Below are positions 40,079 to 48,880 of a DNA stretch of 64,000 nt, in pieces; the first letter of the stretch is position 1, and each line of letters starts with the position of its first letter. The DNA comes from Planctomycetaceae bacterium (GTDB taxonomy: Bacteria; Planctomycetota; Planctomycetia; Pirellulales; Pirellulaceae): positions 84,244-148,243 of the forward strand of contig RECD01000102.1 in the NCBI GenBank assembly GCA_007694185.1. The letters run 5' to 3'. The notes beneath the pieces were generated by a model. It was given only the letters and a program-made list of their open reading frames with translations, did no database searches and was not told the origin of the DNA. A program made the position numbers and the translations under genes.

Positions 40079-42271
40079 ATGAACCTACCTGCGCCCAAGC
40101 CGAACTCGCTCAAGCAAGATCTCGAGGCAGTGGCTTGGCTATTTCAGCAATTGCTGGTCGATTCTGGCTCGCCTGCCGATCGGCTCAAGGTCAGGCGTGC
40201 GTTGGACGAGGCGTCCGCAGCCTGGCCGCCTGGGATCGAGGACCGCTGGTGGAAATGGATCTACGAAACTTCTCGTAGTCTCGGGTTGCGATGCAAGGTG
40301 GTCGACTGCACCTTCAGTCAGTTAGCCGAGATCGTTCGAGAGGGGGCCCAAGTGATCACCCGGGTGGGTGAGACGCAGCAATGGAAGGCTGTCGAGCCCT
40401 GCAAGGGGCGGCACTTCCGCTTGCTCTGTCCCTTGATGGACCAGAACCGCGTTCGCCTGACGACGGCGAAGTTGAAGGACGCCCTGGCGATTTCTGACCG
40501 CAATTCACTGATCCGCTGCGTCGTGCTCGAGCCGCGGTTGGCCGGGGCAGCCCAATCCGAGATAGATCCCGCCGAGCGAACGCCGTTTCAGCGGATGGTG
40601 TCTCTGCTGCATGCCGAGCGTGGGGACATCTGGGTCATTTTGGTCTATGCCTTCGTTGCCGGGGTGCTCGGTCTGGCGACCCCGCTGGCGGTCGAGTCGT
40701 TAGTCAGCACCGTTGCCTTCGGACGGGTCCTGCAGCCGATCGTGGTGGTCGCGTTGATGTTGCTGGCGTTCCTGTCGTTCTCGGCGGTGATCGTCGGTTT
40801 GCAGACTTATGTGGTCGAAATCATCCAGCGGCGGTTGTTCGCCCGGGTGGTCGCGGACCTCTCTTTTCGGTTGCCACGGGTGGAGACGAAGGCGCTCGAC
40901 GGGAAAGACGCTCGCGAACTCGTCAACCGATTTTTCGATATCGTCACGGTGCAAAAGGTTTGCGCCTCGATGTTGCTCGAAGGCATTTCGGTCGTCCTGT
41001 TCGCCTTCATCGGGATGGCCGTCCTGGCGTTCTATCACCCGTTTTTGCTCGGCTACAACATCGTGTTGTTGGCGTTGCTCGCTTTCGTGATCTTGGTGCT
41101 CGGCCGCGGCGCGGTCAAAACTTGCATCAAGGAGTCGAAAATCAAGTACAAGACGGCGGCTTGGTTGGAGGAGTTGGTCGCGTGCCCGACCACGTTTCGC
41201 AACGGGGGGGCGGCGGAATTCGCGTTGGACCGGGCGGATCACCTGACGTATGAATACCTGGAAGCCCGACGGGCACACTTCCGAATTCTGCTTCGCCAGA
41301 TCGGCTTTTCGCTGGGGACGCAAGCCTTGGCCAGCACCGTGCTGCTCGGCATCGGTGGCTGGTTGGTGATTTCCGGACAGTTGACGCTCGGGCAATTGGT
41401 CGCTTCGGAGTTGATCGTCGCGGTGATCGTCGGCGCCTTCGCAAAACTCGGTAAGTACATGGAAATTTACTACGACCTGATGGCCGCCGTCGATAAGCTT
41501 GGCGTGTTGTTCGATCTGCCGATGGAGCGCCAGGATGGGCTGCTGTTCCTCGCGTGCGACCGACCGGCGGAGGTGATTTTCAGCGACGTCGGCTACCGGG
41601 GTTGGCCGGGCCAGACGGGGTTGAGTGGGCTCAACCTGACCGTCCGATCCGGTGATCGGTTGATGCTCTGCGGTCCCTCGGCAGGCGAAAAGACGATGCT
41701 GATCGACATGCTGTTTGGCATGCGGAGTCCCGAGTCGGGGCACATCGCGATCAACAATGTCGACCCCCGCGATCTCCGCCCCGATGCGCTGCGTCGGGCT
41801 GTCTCGCTCGTCCGCGACGCCGAGATCTTTCATGGAACCCTTGCCGAAAACGTTCACCTGGAGCGGCCCGATGTTTCGACCAGCGATGTTCGCGAGGCCC
41901 TGGAGGACGTCGGACTGATCGACGAAGTGCTACGGTTGCCTGACGGCTTGGAAACGGAACTTTTCGACAACGGCTATCCGTTGACACGCAATCAAGCCTG
42001 CAAGCTGATGATCGCCCGGGCCATCGTCGGCAAACCGAGGCTGTTGTTGGTCGACAGCACGATCGACGGTTTACCAGACCAGGACGTTCGTCGTTTGACA
42101 TCTTTGTTGGTCGACGCGCGGCAACCCTGGACTCTGGTGTTGGCGACAGGACGCAGCGATGTCGCGGAGGCTGGCAAACAGTTGCTCGATTTGACTCATC
42201 GGCGCCCCAGCGAAAAAACGGCTCCTTTACGGGAGATCACCTTGGCGACCTCGGAACCCGTGGCGGAGTGA
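40079..42271 (+). CDS. ABC exporter-like protein with degenerate ATPase domain
   Basis: 730 residues laid out as a type I secretion/bacteriocin-type exporter: N-terminal cytoplasmic region (1-175) with a peptidase-like module lacking an obvious C39 catalytic Cys, a six-helix membrane domain (about 180-460) and an ATP-binding domain (500-715). The ATPase motifs are damaged. Walker A reads GPSAGEKT (532-539) instead of GxxGxGKT. The Q-loop Gln is Arg in LVRDAEIFHGTL. The signature LSGGQ is LTRNQ (635-639). Walker B ends VDS, so the catalytic Glu is Ser 660, and the switch His is replaced in LATGRSD. The product may be a non-hydrolysing half or a pseudo-transporter. HlyD follows after 7 bases. 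Confidence 0.85.
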   Translation: MNLPAPKPNSLKQDLEAVAWLFQQLLVDSGSPADRLKVRRALDEASAAWPPGIEDRWWKWIYETSRSLGLRCKVVDCTFSQLAEIVREGAQVITRVGETQQWKAVEPCKGRHFRLLCPLMDQNRVRLTTAKLKDALAISDRNSLIRCVVLEPRLAGAAQSEIDPAERTPFQRMVSLLHAERGDIWVILVYAFVAGVLGLATPLAVESLVSTVAFGRVLQPIVVVALMLLAFLSFSAVIVGLQTYVVEIIQRRLFARVVADLSFRLPRVETKALDGKDARELVNRFFDIVTVQKVCASMLLEGISVVLFAFIGMAVLAFYHPFLLGYNIVLLALLAFVILVLGRGAVKTCIKESKIKYKTAAWLEELVACPTTFRNGGAAEFALDRADHLTYEYLEARRAHFRILLRQIGFSLGTQALASTVLLGIGGWLVISGQLTLGQLVASELIVAVIVGAFAKLGKYMEIYYDLMAAVDKLGVLFDLPMERQDGLLFLACDRPAEVIFSDVGYRGWPGQTGLSGLNLTVRSGDRLMLCGPSAGEKTMLIDMLFGMRSPESGHIAINNVDPRDLRPDALRRAVSLVRDAEIFHGTLAENVHLERPDVSTSDVREALEDVGLIDEVLRLPDGLETELFDNGYPLTRNQACKLMIARAIVGKPRLLLVDSTIDGLPDQDVRRLTSLLVDARQPWTLVLATGRSDVAEAGKQLLDLTHRRPSEKTAPLREITLATSEPVAE

Positions 42272-42278
42272 AGCGATC

Positions 42279-43754
42279 ATGGCTACCGAAAGAATCCCCG
42301 CCGGCCCGCTTGCGAACCGCTCCCTGCGACGTACCCCGCTAGCGCCGGTAGCGTACAGCGAATCGTTGATGCCAGCACTCAGGTTGACCCGGTCTTCCCG
42401 GATAGCGAGACAGATTTCGAACGTGATGCTGGTCGGACTCGCCATCACGACGGTGCTGATGACCCTGGCGCCCTGGCAGCAATCGCTCAGCGGCAACGGG
42501 ACGGTCCTGGCCTACGCCCCCGATCAACGTCCCCAGGTAGTTCAATCGCCAGTTAGCGGTCGCTTCGTCCGTTGGGGCGAGAACATTTACGAAAACGTTC
42601 GTGTCGAGGAAGGGCAGGAAATCGTCGAATTGGGAGATATCGACGAAGGCTACATCGAACGGTTGCGGCAGCAATTGGTGAACAGCCAGCGAGAACTCGA
42701 TGCCACTGGGGATGGGCTCGAGGCGAGCAAGCGGGCGTTGTTGGACGCCAAACGCGTGGTCGACGCCTATCAGGACCAGGTCGTCGCCTACACCACGGTG
42801 CGGCGTGAGACGGAGGCCGCCCAAGACGCCTTTGTGGAGATGGCCAGGAAAAAAATTCAAGCGGAGCAGCAGCAGTTGGTCGAGTACCAAGCTGCCCTGC
42901 CTCAACTGCAAGCCGAGTACGAGCGAATGAATACGCTCCAGATCGAAGGCAACGTCTCGCTCCAGCGTTACCAAGAAATCCAACGCAAAGTTCAGGAGCA
43001 GCTGGCCAAGATTCGCCGCGGAGAAGCTTACGTCCAGTCCGCGGAGTCCGAACTGGAGGGGAAGATTCGCGAACGCGAAGCGAAGATCCAAAAGGCTCAG
43101 GTCGATATCGATTATGCCGAGGCCACTTTGAGAAAATCGCGGGGTGACGTGTCCAAGGCCGAAGGCGATGTCGCGAAGATGGAGCAAGCGTACAACAAGG
43201 CGGAAAAAGATCTCCGCGATATGGAGACCACACTTTCTCGCCAAGAAAGTCAAGTTGTCAGGGCACCCTTCGACGGATTCCTCGTCGAAATCAATCCGAA
43301 CGTGACCACGGCGATCCTTCGGCAGGGCGACCCGATCGCGACGATCGTTCCTGAAACGACCGATCGCTCGGTGCAACTCTGGCTTTCCGGCAACGACGCT
43401 CCGCTGGTTAACCCAGGGCGACACGTGCGTCTGCAATTCGAGGGCTGGCCCGCGATCCAGTTCACGGGTTGGCCGTCCGTGGCCGTGGGGACTTTCGGCG
43501 GGGAAGTCATTTCGGTCGATGAGAAGGACGACGGCCAGGGCCGGTTCCGAGTGCTCGTTCAGCCCGATCTCGACGACAACCCGTGGCCGAGCGAACAGTT
43601 CCTCCGCCAGGGAACGCGTGCCAACGGCTGGGTGCTGCTGGAACAGGTGCCGCTGTGGTTCGAGGTCTGGCGAAGGCTCAACGGCTTCCCCCCGATCGTC
43701 GAAATGGAAGGCTACGGCAAGGTTCCCAAATCTCCGAAACTCCCCAAGCTCTAG
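42279..43754 (+). CDS. HlyD-family periplasmic adaptor
   Basis: A 491-residue membrane-fusion (adaptor) protein of the type I secretion class. One N-terminal membrane span (VMLVGLAITTVLMTLAPW, about 50-67) is followed by a biotinyl-lipoyl-like half-motif QSPVSGRFVRWGENIYENVR. A very long coiled-coil hairpin follows (about 125-320, QREL, KKIQAEQQQLVEYQ, REREAKIQKAQVDIDY). The second lipoyl half is VRAPFDGFLVEINPN, and then a beta-barrel domain (DRSVQLWLSGNDAPLVNPGR). The coiled coil would bridge to TolC. The gene starts 7 bases after the ABC gene, so they are one transcript. Its partner ATPase is catalytically degenerate. Confidence 0.9.
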   Translation: MATERIPAGPLANRSLRRTPLAPVAYSESLMPALRLTRSSRIARQISNVMLVGLAITTVLMTLAPWQQSLSGNGTVLAYAPDQRPQVVQSPVSGRFVRWGENIYENVRVEEGQEIVELGDIDEGYIERLRQQLVNSQRELDATGDGLEASKRALLDAKRVVDAYQDQVVAYTTVRRETEAAQDAFVEMARKKIQAEQQQLVEYQAALPQLQAEYERMNTLQIEGNVSLQRYQEIQRKVQEQLAKIRRGEAYVQSAESELEGKIREREAKIQKAQVDIDYAEATLRKSRGDVSKAEGDVAKMEQAYNKAEKDLRDMETTLSRQESQVVRAPFDGFLVEINPNVTTAILRQGDPIATIVPETTDRSVQLWLSGNDAPLVNPGRHVRLQFEGWPAIQFTGWPSVAVGTFGGEVISVDEKDDGQGRFRVLVQPDLDDNPWPSEQFLRQGTRANGWVLLEQVPLWFEVWRRLNGFPPIVEMEGYGKVPKSPKLPKL

Positions 43755-43896
43755 GCTTGAGTCGCGACAAGGCTAATGCGGCGGTATTGAGCCAAGAATC
43801 GGATTTGCGAATCAAGCCTTCCCACCGCTACAGTCGATAAACTCCGAAAGGCTGGCAGAGTCGCTCCAGTCCACCCTTGGGGTGGGCGCGGCGACG

Positions 43897-43937
43897 GCCC
43901 GCTTCGAGGCAGTTTCTCGGAGTGGCGGGCTCGAAGC
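43897..43937. repeat. Overlapping inverted repeats between the adaptor and TolC-like genes
   Basis: GCTTCGAG (43901-43908) and CTCGAAGC (43930-43937) are exact inverted copies, and GCCCGC/GCGGGC (43897-43902, 43925-43930) give a competing pairing. A smaller hairpin CCACCC-TTG-GGGTGG lies at 43871-43885. This is in the 240-base gap before the outer-membrane gene and could limit readthrough from the ABC-HlyD transcript or mark the mRNA. No T-run follows. Confidence 0.35.
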
Positions 43938-43994
43938 ATTCGACCTGGCCAAGGATTTAGGCAAGCACCTCGCCATGGAAGGCTGATCGTTTTG

Positions 43995-45689
43995 ATGCGT
44001 CGCGTAGCGATCGTTCTGATGATCGCGACGGTGGTGGGATGTTCATCCTCGCCGCCGCGGCGACACGTTGCCCAGCAGCAATCGGTCCGGCCGGCGGCCG
44101 CGCCGGCCGATCCGGGAACCGTTCGGCTGACGTCGGCGATCGACTTGACGGAAGATTCCCTCCCGCCGGGCGAGGACTCGACCGGGGTCGAATCGGACGC
44201 CGATCCGAACGAACTGATTGCGCCCGACTCGACTTCGGCCGACGCGGATTCGCGCGAGCCGGCGATGCCGGAACCGGAATCACTGCCGCCACCGGTCGGC
44301 ACGCCTGATCCCGAAGCGGGCAGCTTGGCGGAGGCCGCGAAGTCAGACCCGAACGAAACGCTCGCGTTTGACGAAGTGATCGACTCGGTCTACCGGGCTT
44401 ACCCGCTGGTCGCCGCGGCCATCCAGCAACGCGGCATCGCGGCCGGGGACCGTTTGGCGGCCCAAGGCAACTTCGATCTTGGGCTGAACGCGTCTACCGA
44501 GAACGGGACGGTCGGTTTCTACCAAACCCATCGGAACCGGGTGGGGTTGAGTCAGCCGCTCTACCAGGGCGGCGAAGTCTTCGCCGGCTATCGCATCGGC
44601 CGGGGCTTTTTTGAACCCTGGTACAAGGAACGCGAGACGAACGACGGGGGCGAGTTTCGCGCCGGCTTTGCCGCGCCTTTGGCACGCAACCGGCAGATCG
44701 ATCCGCGGCGGGCGGAATTGTGGCGGGCGAACGTCGGGGTGCAGGCAGCGAATCCTGAAATTCAGGCCGAGGTGATCGCGTACGTCCGGCAGGCCGGCTA
44801 CGCCTACTGGCAATGGGTTGCGGCGGGTGAGAAGGCTCGCATCACCGACAGGATCTTGGAACTCGCCGAAGACCGCACCGAAGGGATTCGGCGTCAGGTG
44901 GAGGAAGGGTTGGTCGATCCTCCTGTCCTGACCGACAACTTGAGGCTGATCGCCGAACGCCAGGCGGCGCGAGCGGATGCGCAGCGCCGGCTACGTCAGG
45001 CGGCCATCGAATTGTCGCTGTACTATCGAACTCCCGAGGGCGATCCGTTGATCCCGGGGCCTGGGCGCCTACCGAGATTTCCTGAACCTCCTGCCGTCCA
45101 GGAGGAGCGAATGAACGACGATGTGATCGAGGCGATTCGCCAACGTCCCGAGATCGCGGTGTTGACGTTCATTCAGCAGCAATTGCAGATCGATTTGGCC
45201 CAAGCGGGCAACGAGTCGCGGCCAAATTTGGATGCGGTGGTCTCTGCGGCCCAGGATGTGGGCGATCCGGCTACGCCGCTGAATGACAAGGGGCAGTTCG
45301 AGTTGGACGCGGCCTTGTTCTTCGATGTGCCCGTGCAGCGTCGCAGAGCCCGCGGGAAGATATTGGCGACCCAAGCGAGGATCTCGCAAGTCAACTCCCG
45401 ACGAAGGCTGGTGGAAAACCAGATCGTTGCCGAAGTCCAAGCGGTATACGCCGGTTTGGAGGCCGCCTTCGAGCGGGTACACCTGACCAGGCAGGCGCTG
45501 GAATATGCGGAGGATCTGGCCCGCCGAGAACGTCGCAACTACGAACTCGGGTCCACCGACCTGTTGACCGTCGCACTTCGTGAGCAATTCGCGGTCGAGG
45601 CTGCGGAAAAGGCCGTGGACGCCCTGCTGTTGTACTTCTTAGCACAGGTCGACTACCGGGCAGCCTTGGCCGCTGACCAAGTTCCCTGA
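43995..45689 (+). CDS. TolC-like outer-membrane efflux lipoprotein
   Basis: An outer-membrane channel of the TolC/OMF family, 564 residues from the ATG at 43995 (an in-frame TTG precedes it by one codon). The leader IVLMIATVVGCSSS has a lipobox, so the protein is lipid-anchored, as in OprM/CusC relatives. A Pro/Asp/Glu-rich linker (about 20-115) is followed by the channel domain with two pseudo-repeats. The repeats hold helical AAIQQRGIAAGDRLAAQGNF and the matching VEAAEKAVDAL near the end. GLSQPLYQGGEVFAGY is the usual strand after the first helix. It completes an ABC-HlyD-TolC set and is probably the exit duct for that exporter. Confidence 0.88.
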   Translation: MRRVAIVLMIATVVGCSSSPPRRHVAQQQSVRPAAAPADPGTVRLTSAIDLTEDSLPPGEDSTGVESDADPNELIAPDSTSADADSREPAMPEPESLPPPVGTPDPEAGSLAEAAKSDPNETLAFDEVIDSVYRAYPLVAAAIQQRGIAAGDRLAAQGNFDLGLNASTENGTVGFYQTHRNRVGLSQPLYQGGEVFAGYRIGRGFFEPWYKERETNDGGEFRAGFAAPLARNRQIDPRRAELWRANVGVQAANPEIQAEVIAYVRQAGYAYWQWVAAGEKARITDRILELAEDRTEGIRRQVEEGLVDPPVLTDNLRLIAERQAARADAQRRLRQAAIELSLYYRTPEGDPLIPGPGRLPRFPEPPAVQEERMNDDVIEAIRQRPEIAVLTFIQQQLQIDLAQAGNESRPNLDAVVSAAQDVGDPATPLNDKGQFELDAALFFDVPVQRRRARGKILATQARISQVNSRRRLVENQIVAEVQAVYAGLEAAFERVHLTRQALEYAEDLARRERRNYELGSTDLLTVALREQFAVEAAEKAVDALLLYFLAQVDYRAALAADQVP

Positions 45690-45740
45690 TCGCCCCATCG
45701 ATTATCCTCGTTTTTCGATCTCTTCCGGAACAGAACTACC

Positions 45741-46718
45741 GTGTCCGATTCGAAGCCGACGTTGAGTTATGCGATCATTGGCGCGGGTGCTTTGGGTGGG
45801 CTGTACGGCGGGATGCTGGCCAGGCGAGGGGCTGATGTTCATTTCCTGATCCACAGCGGGATCGACATCATCCGTCGGGACGGGTGGGACGTGCAAAGTA
45901 AGTGGGGGGACTTTCACCTGCCCGGCGAAGCGTTGAATTTGCACGCTGCGGCGGAGTCACTGCCCCCCTGCGACGTCACAATCGTCGGGATCAAGACGAC
46001 GCAAAACCATCTGTTGCCAGAACTGCTAACGCCGCCGACCCGAGACGGAGGCCTAGTGCTCTGTTTGCAGAACGGTTTGCACAGCGAGGCCGACTCCGCC
46101 GCCGTGGTCGGTGGCGACCGCGTGTTGGGAGGTTGCTGTTTTCTGTGTAGCAACAAGGTCGGCCCGGGGCGGATCCGCCATCTCGATTACGGCCGGATCG
46201 TGATGGGCGAGTTCACTTCGGCGAACCGACCACCGGCCGGGGTCACCCCACGATTAAAACGGGTCGCGGATGACCTGCTGGCGGCCGGTATCGATGTCGT
46301 CGCGACCGGCGACCTGTGGCAGGCCCGCTGGCGCAAATTGATGTGGAACATCCCGTTCAACGGCTTGTCCGTCGCGCTGGACGCCTCCACCGAAGAATTG
46401 ATCCACGATCCGGCCGCCTCAGGGCTGGCCGAGTCGATCATGCGGGAGGTGCATCAAGCGGCAGCGGCGTGTGGCCGGACGCTGCCGGCCGATGCGATTC
46501 GGGAGACCCTGGATCACACCCGCCAGATGGTGCCCTACGACAGCAGCATGAGATTGGACTATCTCGCGGGGCGTCCGATGGAACTGGCGGCCATCTTCGC
46601 GGCGCCGTTGGCGGCAGCGGCGGCGGCCGGCGCCGCCATGCCGCGGGTCGAAATGCTCCATCAGGAACTCGCGTTCCTACAGCAGCGGGCGGTTCGGGTC
46701 GATCGTCCCCCAACCTGA
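45741..46718 (+). CDS. 2-dehydropantoate 2-reductase-like protein (ketopantoate reductase family)
   Basis: A 325-residue NADPH-dependent reductase of the ApbA/PanE family, which in its best-known form makes pantoate for coenzyme A. The N-terminus has the Rossmann motif AIIGAGALGGLYGGMLARRG. Later parts match family signatures: VLCLQNGLHSEADSA (the QNG motif), WRKLMWNIPFNGLSVAL with the catalytic Lys, and SSMRLDYLAGRPMELAAI with the ketoacid-binding Ser/Arg region. Planctomycete genomes can carry several paralogues, so pantoate synthesis is likely but not certain. Start codon GTG at 45741. It stands alone, 51 bases after the TolC-like gene and convergent with the recombinase gene. Confidence 0.85.
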   Translation: MSDSKPTLSYAIIGAGALGGLYGGMLARRGADVHFLIHSGIDIIRRDGWDVQSKWGDFHLPGEALNLHAAAESLPPCDVTIVGIKTTQNHLLPELLTPPTRDGGLVLCLQNGLHSEADSAAVVGGDRVLGGCCFLCSNKVGPGRIRHLDYGRIVMGEFTSANRPPAGVTPRLKRVADDLLAAGIDVVATGDLWQARWRKLMWNIPFNGLSVALDASTEELIHDPAASGLAESIMREVHQAAAACGRTLPADAIRETLDHTRQMVPYDSSMRLDYLAGRPMELAAIFAAPLAAAAAAGAAMPRVEMLHQELAFLQQRAVRVDRPPT

Positions 46719-46735
46719 CCTGTCGCGTCGACCGA

Positions 46736-47686
46736 TCAGGCCCGCGGATGGAATTGGCGATGCACACGTTGCAACCGTGAGTGCTCCACGTGCGTGTAAA
46801 TTTGCGTCGTCTGAATACTCGCGTGCCCCAGCATTTCTTGCACCTGACGCAAATCCGCGCCGCCCGCCAACAGGTGCGTCGCGAAACTGTGTCGCAGCGA
46901 GTGGGGGCTGATCAACGGATCGATCCCGGCCCTGGCCGCGTAAAGCTTGACCAGACGCCACAGCATGATTCGGTCCAGCGCCCGGCCGCTGCGGCTGAGC
47001 AGCAGCTCTTCGGCCGGCTCCGGGCGACGGGCCGCCAGTTGCGGCCGGGCTGCTGTGAGATAGGCTTCGATCGCGCTGATCGCGCGGCCGCCGATCGGCA
47101 CGATCCGTTGCTTGCCACCTTTCCCTTCGCAGCGAATCCGCCGTTCGGCCAGCGACACATCGGGCAACCTCAGTCGACAGACTTCGGAAACCCGGCAGCC
47201 GGTGGCGTACAACAATTCGAGCATCGCCGAATCGCGGAGGTGGTAGGTGTCGATACGCCGGGGCGCAGACAGCAGTCGCTCGACCTGGTTGACCGTCAGG
47301 ACCCTCGGGACCCGCTGCCACATCTTTTGCGAAGCCAGCCACTCCGCCGGGTTGGACGACACCAGCCCTTCCAATTGCAGGTAGCGGAAGAACATTCGGA
47401 CGGTGACGACGCATCTCGAAATCGAAGACGGGGCGAGTCCCTCGGTTTGCAGCGTCGCGATGAAATCCGCCAATTCGGCAACCCCCAACGACCCGAGCGG
47501 GCGGGCATCGACCCAGGCGAGAAATCGGCGCAGGTCTCGGCCATAAGCCTCGATCGTGTTGTTGGCGAGATGGCACTCGCCACGCAGGTAAGCCGAAAAA
47601 GCCTCCGCCAACGTTTGGCCACCACGGGCCGTGGTCGGGGCCGCGGCGGCCGTCCATTGTTGGAGTTTGGTCGGTCGGGGGGCCAC
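46736..47686 (-). CDS. Tyrosine recombinase XerC/XerD family
   Basis: A site-specific recombinase of about 316 residues. The N-terminal SAM-like core-binding domain contains LAEAFSAYLRGECHLANNT and IEAYGRDLRRFLAW. The catalytic domain has ATGCRVSEVCRLRL with the first Arg, GKGGKQRIVPI with the Lys, SPHSLRHSFATHLL (HxxR), LGHASIQTT and the Tyr nucleophile in QIYTHVEH. These are complete, so it should be active, most likely in chromosome dimer resolution. I prefer a GTG start at 47686 with AGGA upstream; a TTG at 47749 gives 21 more residues. No dif-like site was recognised beside it. XerC and XerD cannot be told apart here. Confidence 0.9.
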   Translation of the reverse strand: MAPRPTKLQQWTAAAAPTTARGGQTLAEAFSAYLRGECHLANNTIEAYGRDLRRFLAWVDARPLGSLGVAELADFIATLQTEGLAPSSISRCVVTVRMFFRYLQLEGLVSSNPAEWLASQKMWQRVPRVLTVNQVERLLSAPRRIDTYHLRDSAMLELLYATGCRVSEVCRLRLPDVSLAERRIRCEGKGGKQRIVPIGGRAISAIEAYLTAARPQLAARRPEPAEELLLSRSGRALDRIMLWRLVKLYAARAGIDPLISPHSLRHSFATHLLAGGADLRQVQEMLGHASIQTTQIYTHVEHSRLQRVHRQFHPRA

Positions 47687-47896
47687 GTCTTCCTGTCTGG
47701 GGCGGGAGAAATCGATCGCCGCAGCCGGATGACGCGAGCGAACTTTCAATTTATTCTTGTCTTACCTATCGGTTACCTCGACCACTTCGGATGACCCGGG
47801 CAGAATCTTCGCCGAGAAGTCGGGTTGCGAGCTCCTTCCCGTACGGTCGAACCGGTTGTGCCGGGGGTGCGAATCGTCCCTTTTGTCGGGAGTCCC

Positions 47897-48880
47897 ATGA
47901 ACATTTTGGTTGTCGGCGGTGCCGGTTATGTCGGCTCCCATGCGGTGCGTCGGTTGATCGGGGCGGGCCACTGCGTCTGGATTTACGACAACCTGTCACG
48001 GGGGCATCGTGGTGCGGTTCCCGAGGGACGCTTGATCGAAGGTGAGGTGGCTGACGGACCGCGGTTGATCGAGGTGATGAAGGAGCATCGGATCGACGCG
48101 GTGATGCATTTCGCAGCCTACGCGTTGGTCAACGAATCGGTAGTTGATCCCGCGATGTATTACCGAAACAACGTGATCGCCACCTTGGAATTGCTCGACG
48201 CCATGCGGCAGGCGAAGGTCGAGCGGTTCGTCTTCAGCAGCACCACGGCAACCTACGGCGAACCGGGGCTGTCACCGATCCCCGAAACGACCCCGCAGCA
48301 GCCGATCAATCCGTATGGGTTCACCAAGCTGGTGATCGAGCGAGCGTTGGCCGATTATGCGGCCGCGTACGGCTTCGCCTACGCGGCGCTTCGGTACTTC
48401 AACGCCGCCGGCGCCGACCCCGCGGGCGATATCGGCGAAGACCATGATCCCGAATCGCACCTGATCCCGATCGTTCTGCAGGTCGCGCTCGGGCAACGAG
48501 AGCAGGTGACGATCTTTGGAGAGGATTACCCGACTGCCGACGGCACGTGCGTCCGGGATTACATTCACGTCTGCGATTTGGCGGACGCTCACCTGCTGGC
48601 ACTGGAACGACTTCAGCCGGGCCGAGGGCTCTGTTTGAATCTCGGCACCGGGCGTGGGACGAGCGTGCGTGAGATCATCGAGTCTTGCCGTCGGGTCACG
48701 GGGCATCCGATCCCCGCTTCGATCGGGCCACGTCGCGCCGGCGATCCCCCGGAACTGGTCGCCGACTCGCGTCGCGCCAAGGAGGAGCTCGGTTGGGTCC
48801 CTCAGTTTACCGAGGTGGACGAGATCGTGAGCACCGCCTGGCGGTGGCATCGCGATCATCCGCGCGGCTATCCGAACTGA
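47897..48880 (+). CDS. galE: UDP-glucose 4-epimerase
   Basis: An extended short-chain dehydrogenase of 327 residues that interconverts UDP-glucose and UDP-galactose, feeding galactose use and polysaccharide synthesis. I use the ATG at 47897, preceded by GGGAG, rather than the open frame from 47825. Motifs: NAD-binding [13 protein letters not shown] at the start, [24 protein letters not shown] with catalytic Ser/Thr, and [11 protein letters not shown] giving YxxxK. The galE-specific C-terminal segment [19 protein letters not shown] is present. The 3' end overlaps the convergent oxidoreductase gene by 13 bases. Confidence 0.93.
   Translation: MNILVVGGAGYVGSHAVRRLIGAGHCVWIYDNLSRGHRGAVPEGRLIEGEVADGPRLIEVMKEHRIDAVMHFAAYALVNESVVDPAMYYRNNVIATLELLDAMRQAKVERFVFSSTTATYGEPGLSPIPETTPQQPINPYGFTKLVIERALADYAAAYGFAYAALRYFNAAGADPAGDIGEDHDPESHLIPIVLQVALGQREQVTIFGEDYPTADGTCVRDYIHVCDLADAHLLALERLQPGRGLCLNLGTGRGTSVREIIESCRRVTGHPIPASIGPRRAGDPPELVADSRRAKEELGWVPQFTEVDEIVSTAWRWHRDHPRGYPN

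Noticed and set aside
43871-43885. CCACCC-TTG-GGGTGG as an intrinsic terminator after the HlyD gene
   Set aside because: Short stem, tight loop and no T-run.
46736-47749. Integrase of a mobile island
   Set aside because: The sequence matches housekeeping XerC/XerD, and no attachment site, tRNA or phage gene is nearby.
48868-48880. 13-bp overlap of galE and the convergent oxidoreductase as a special feature
   Set aside because: Short convergent overlaps are frequent in this window; nothing beyond dense packing is indicated.
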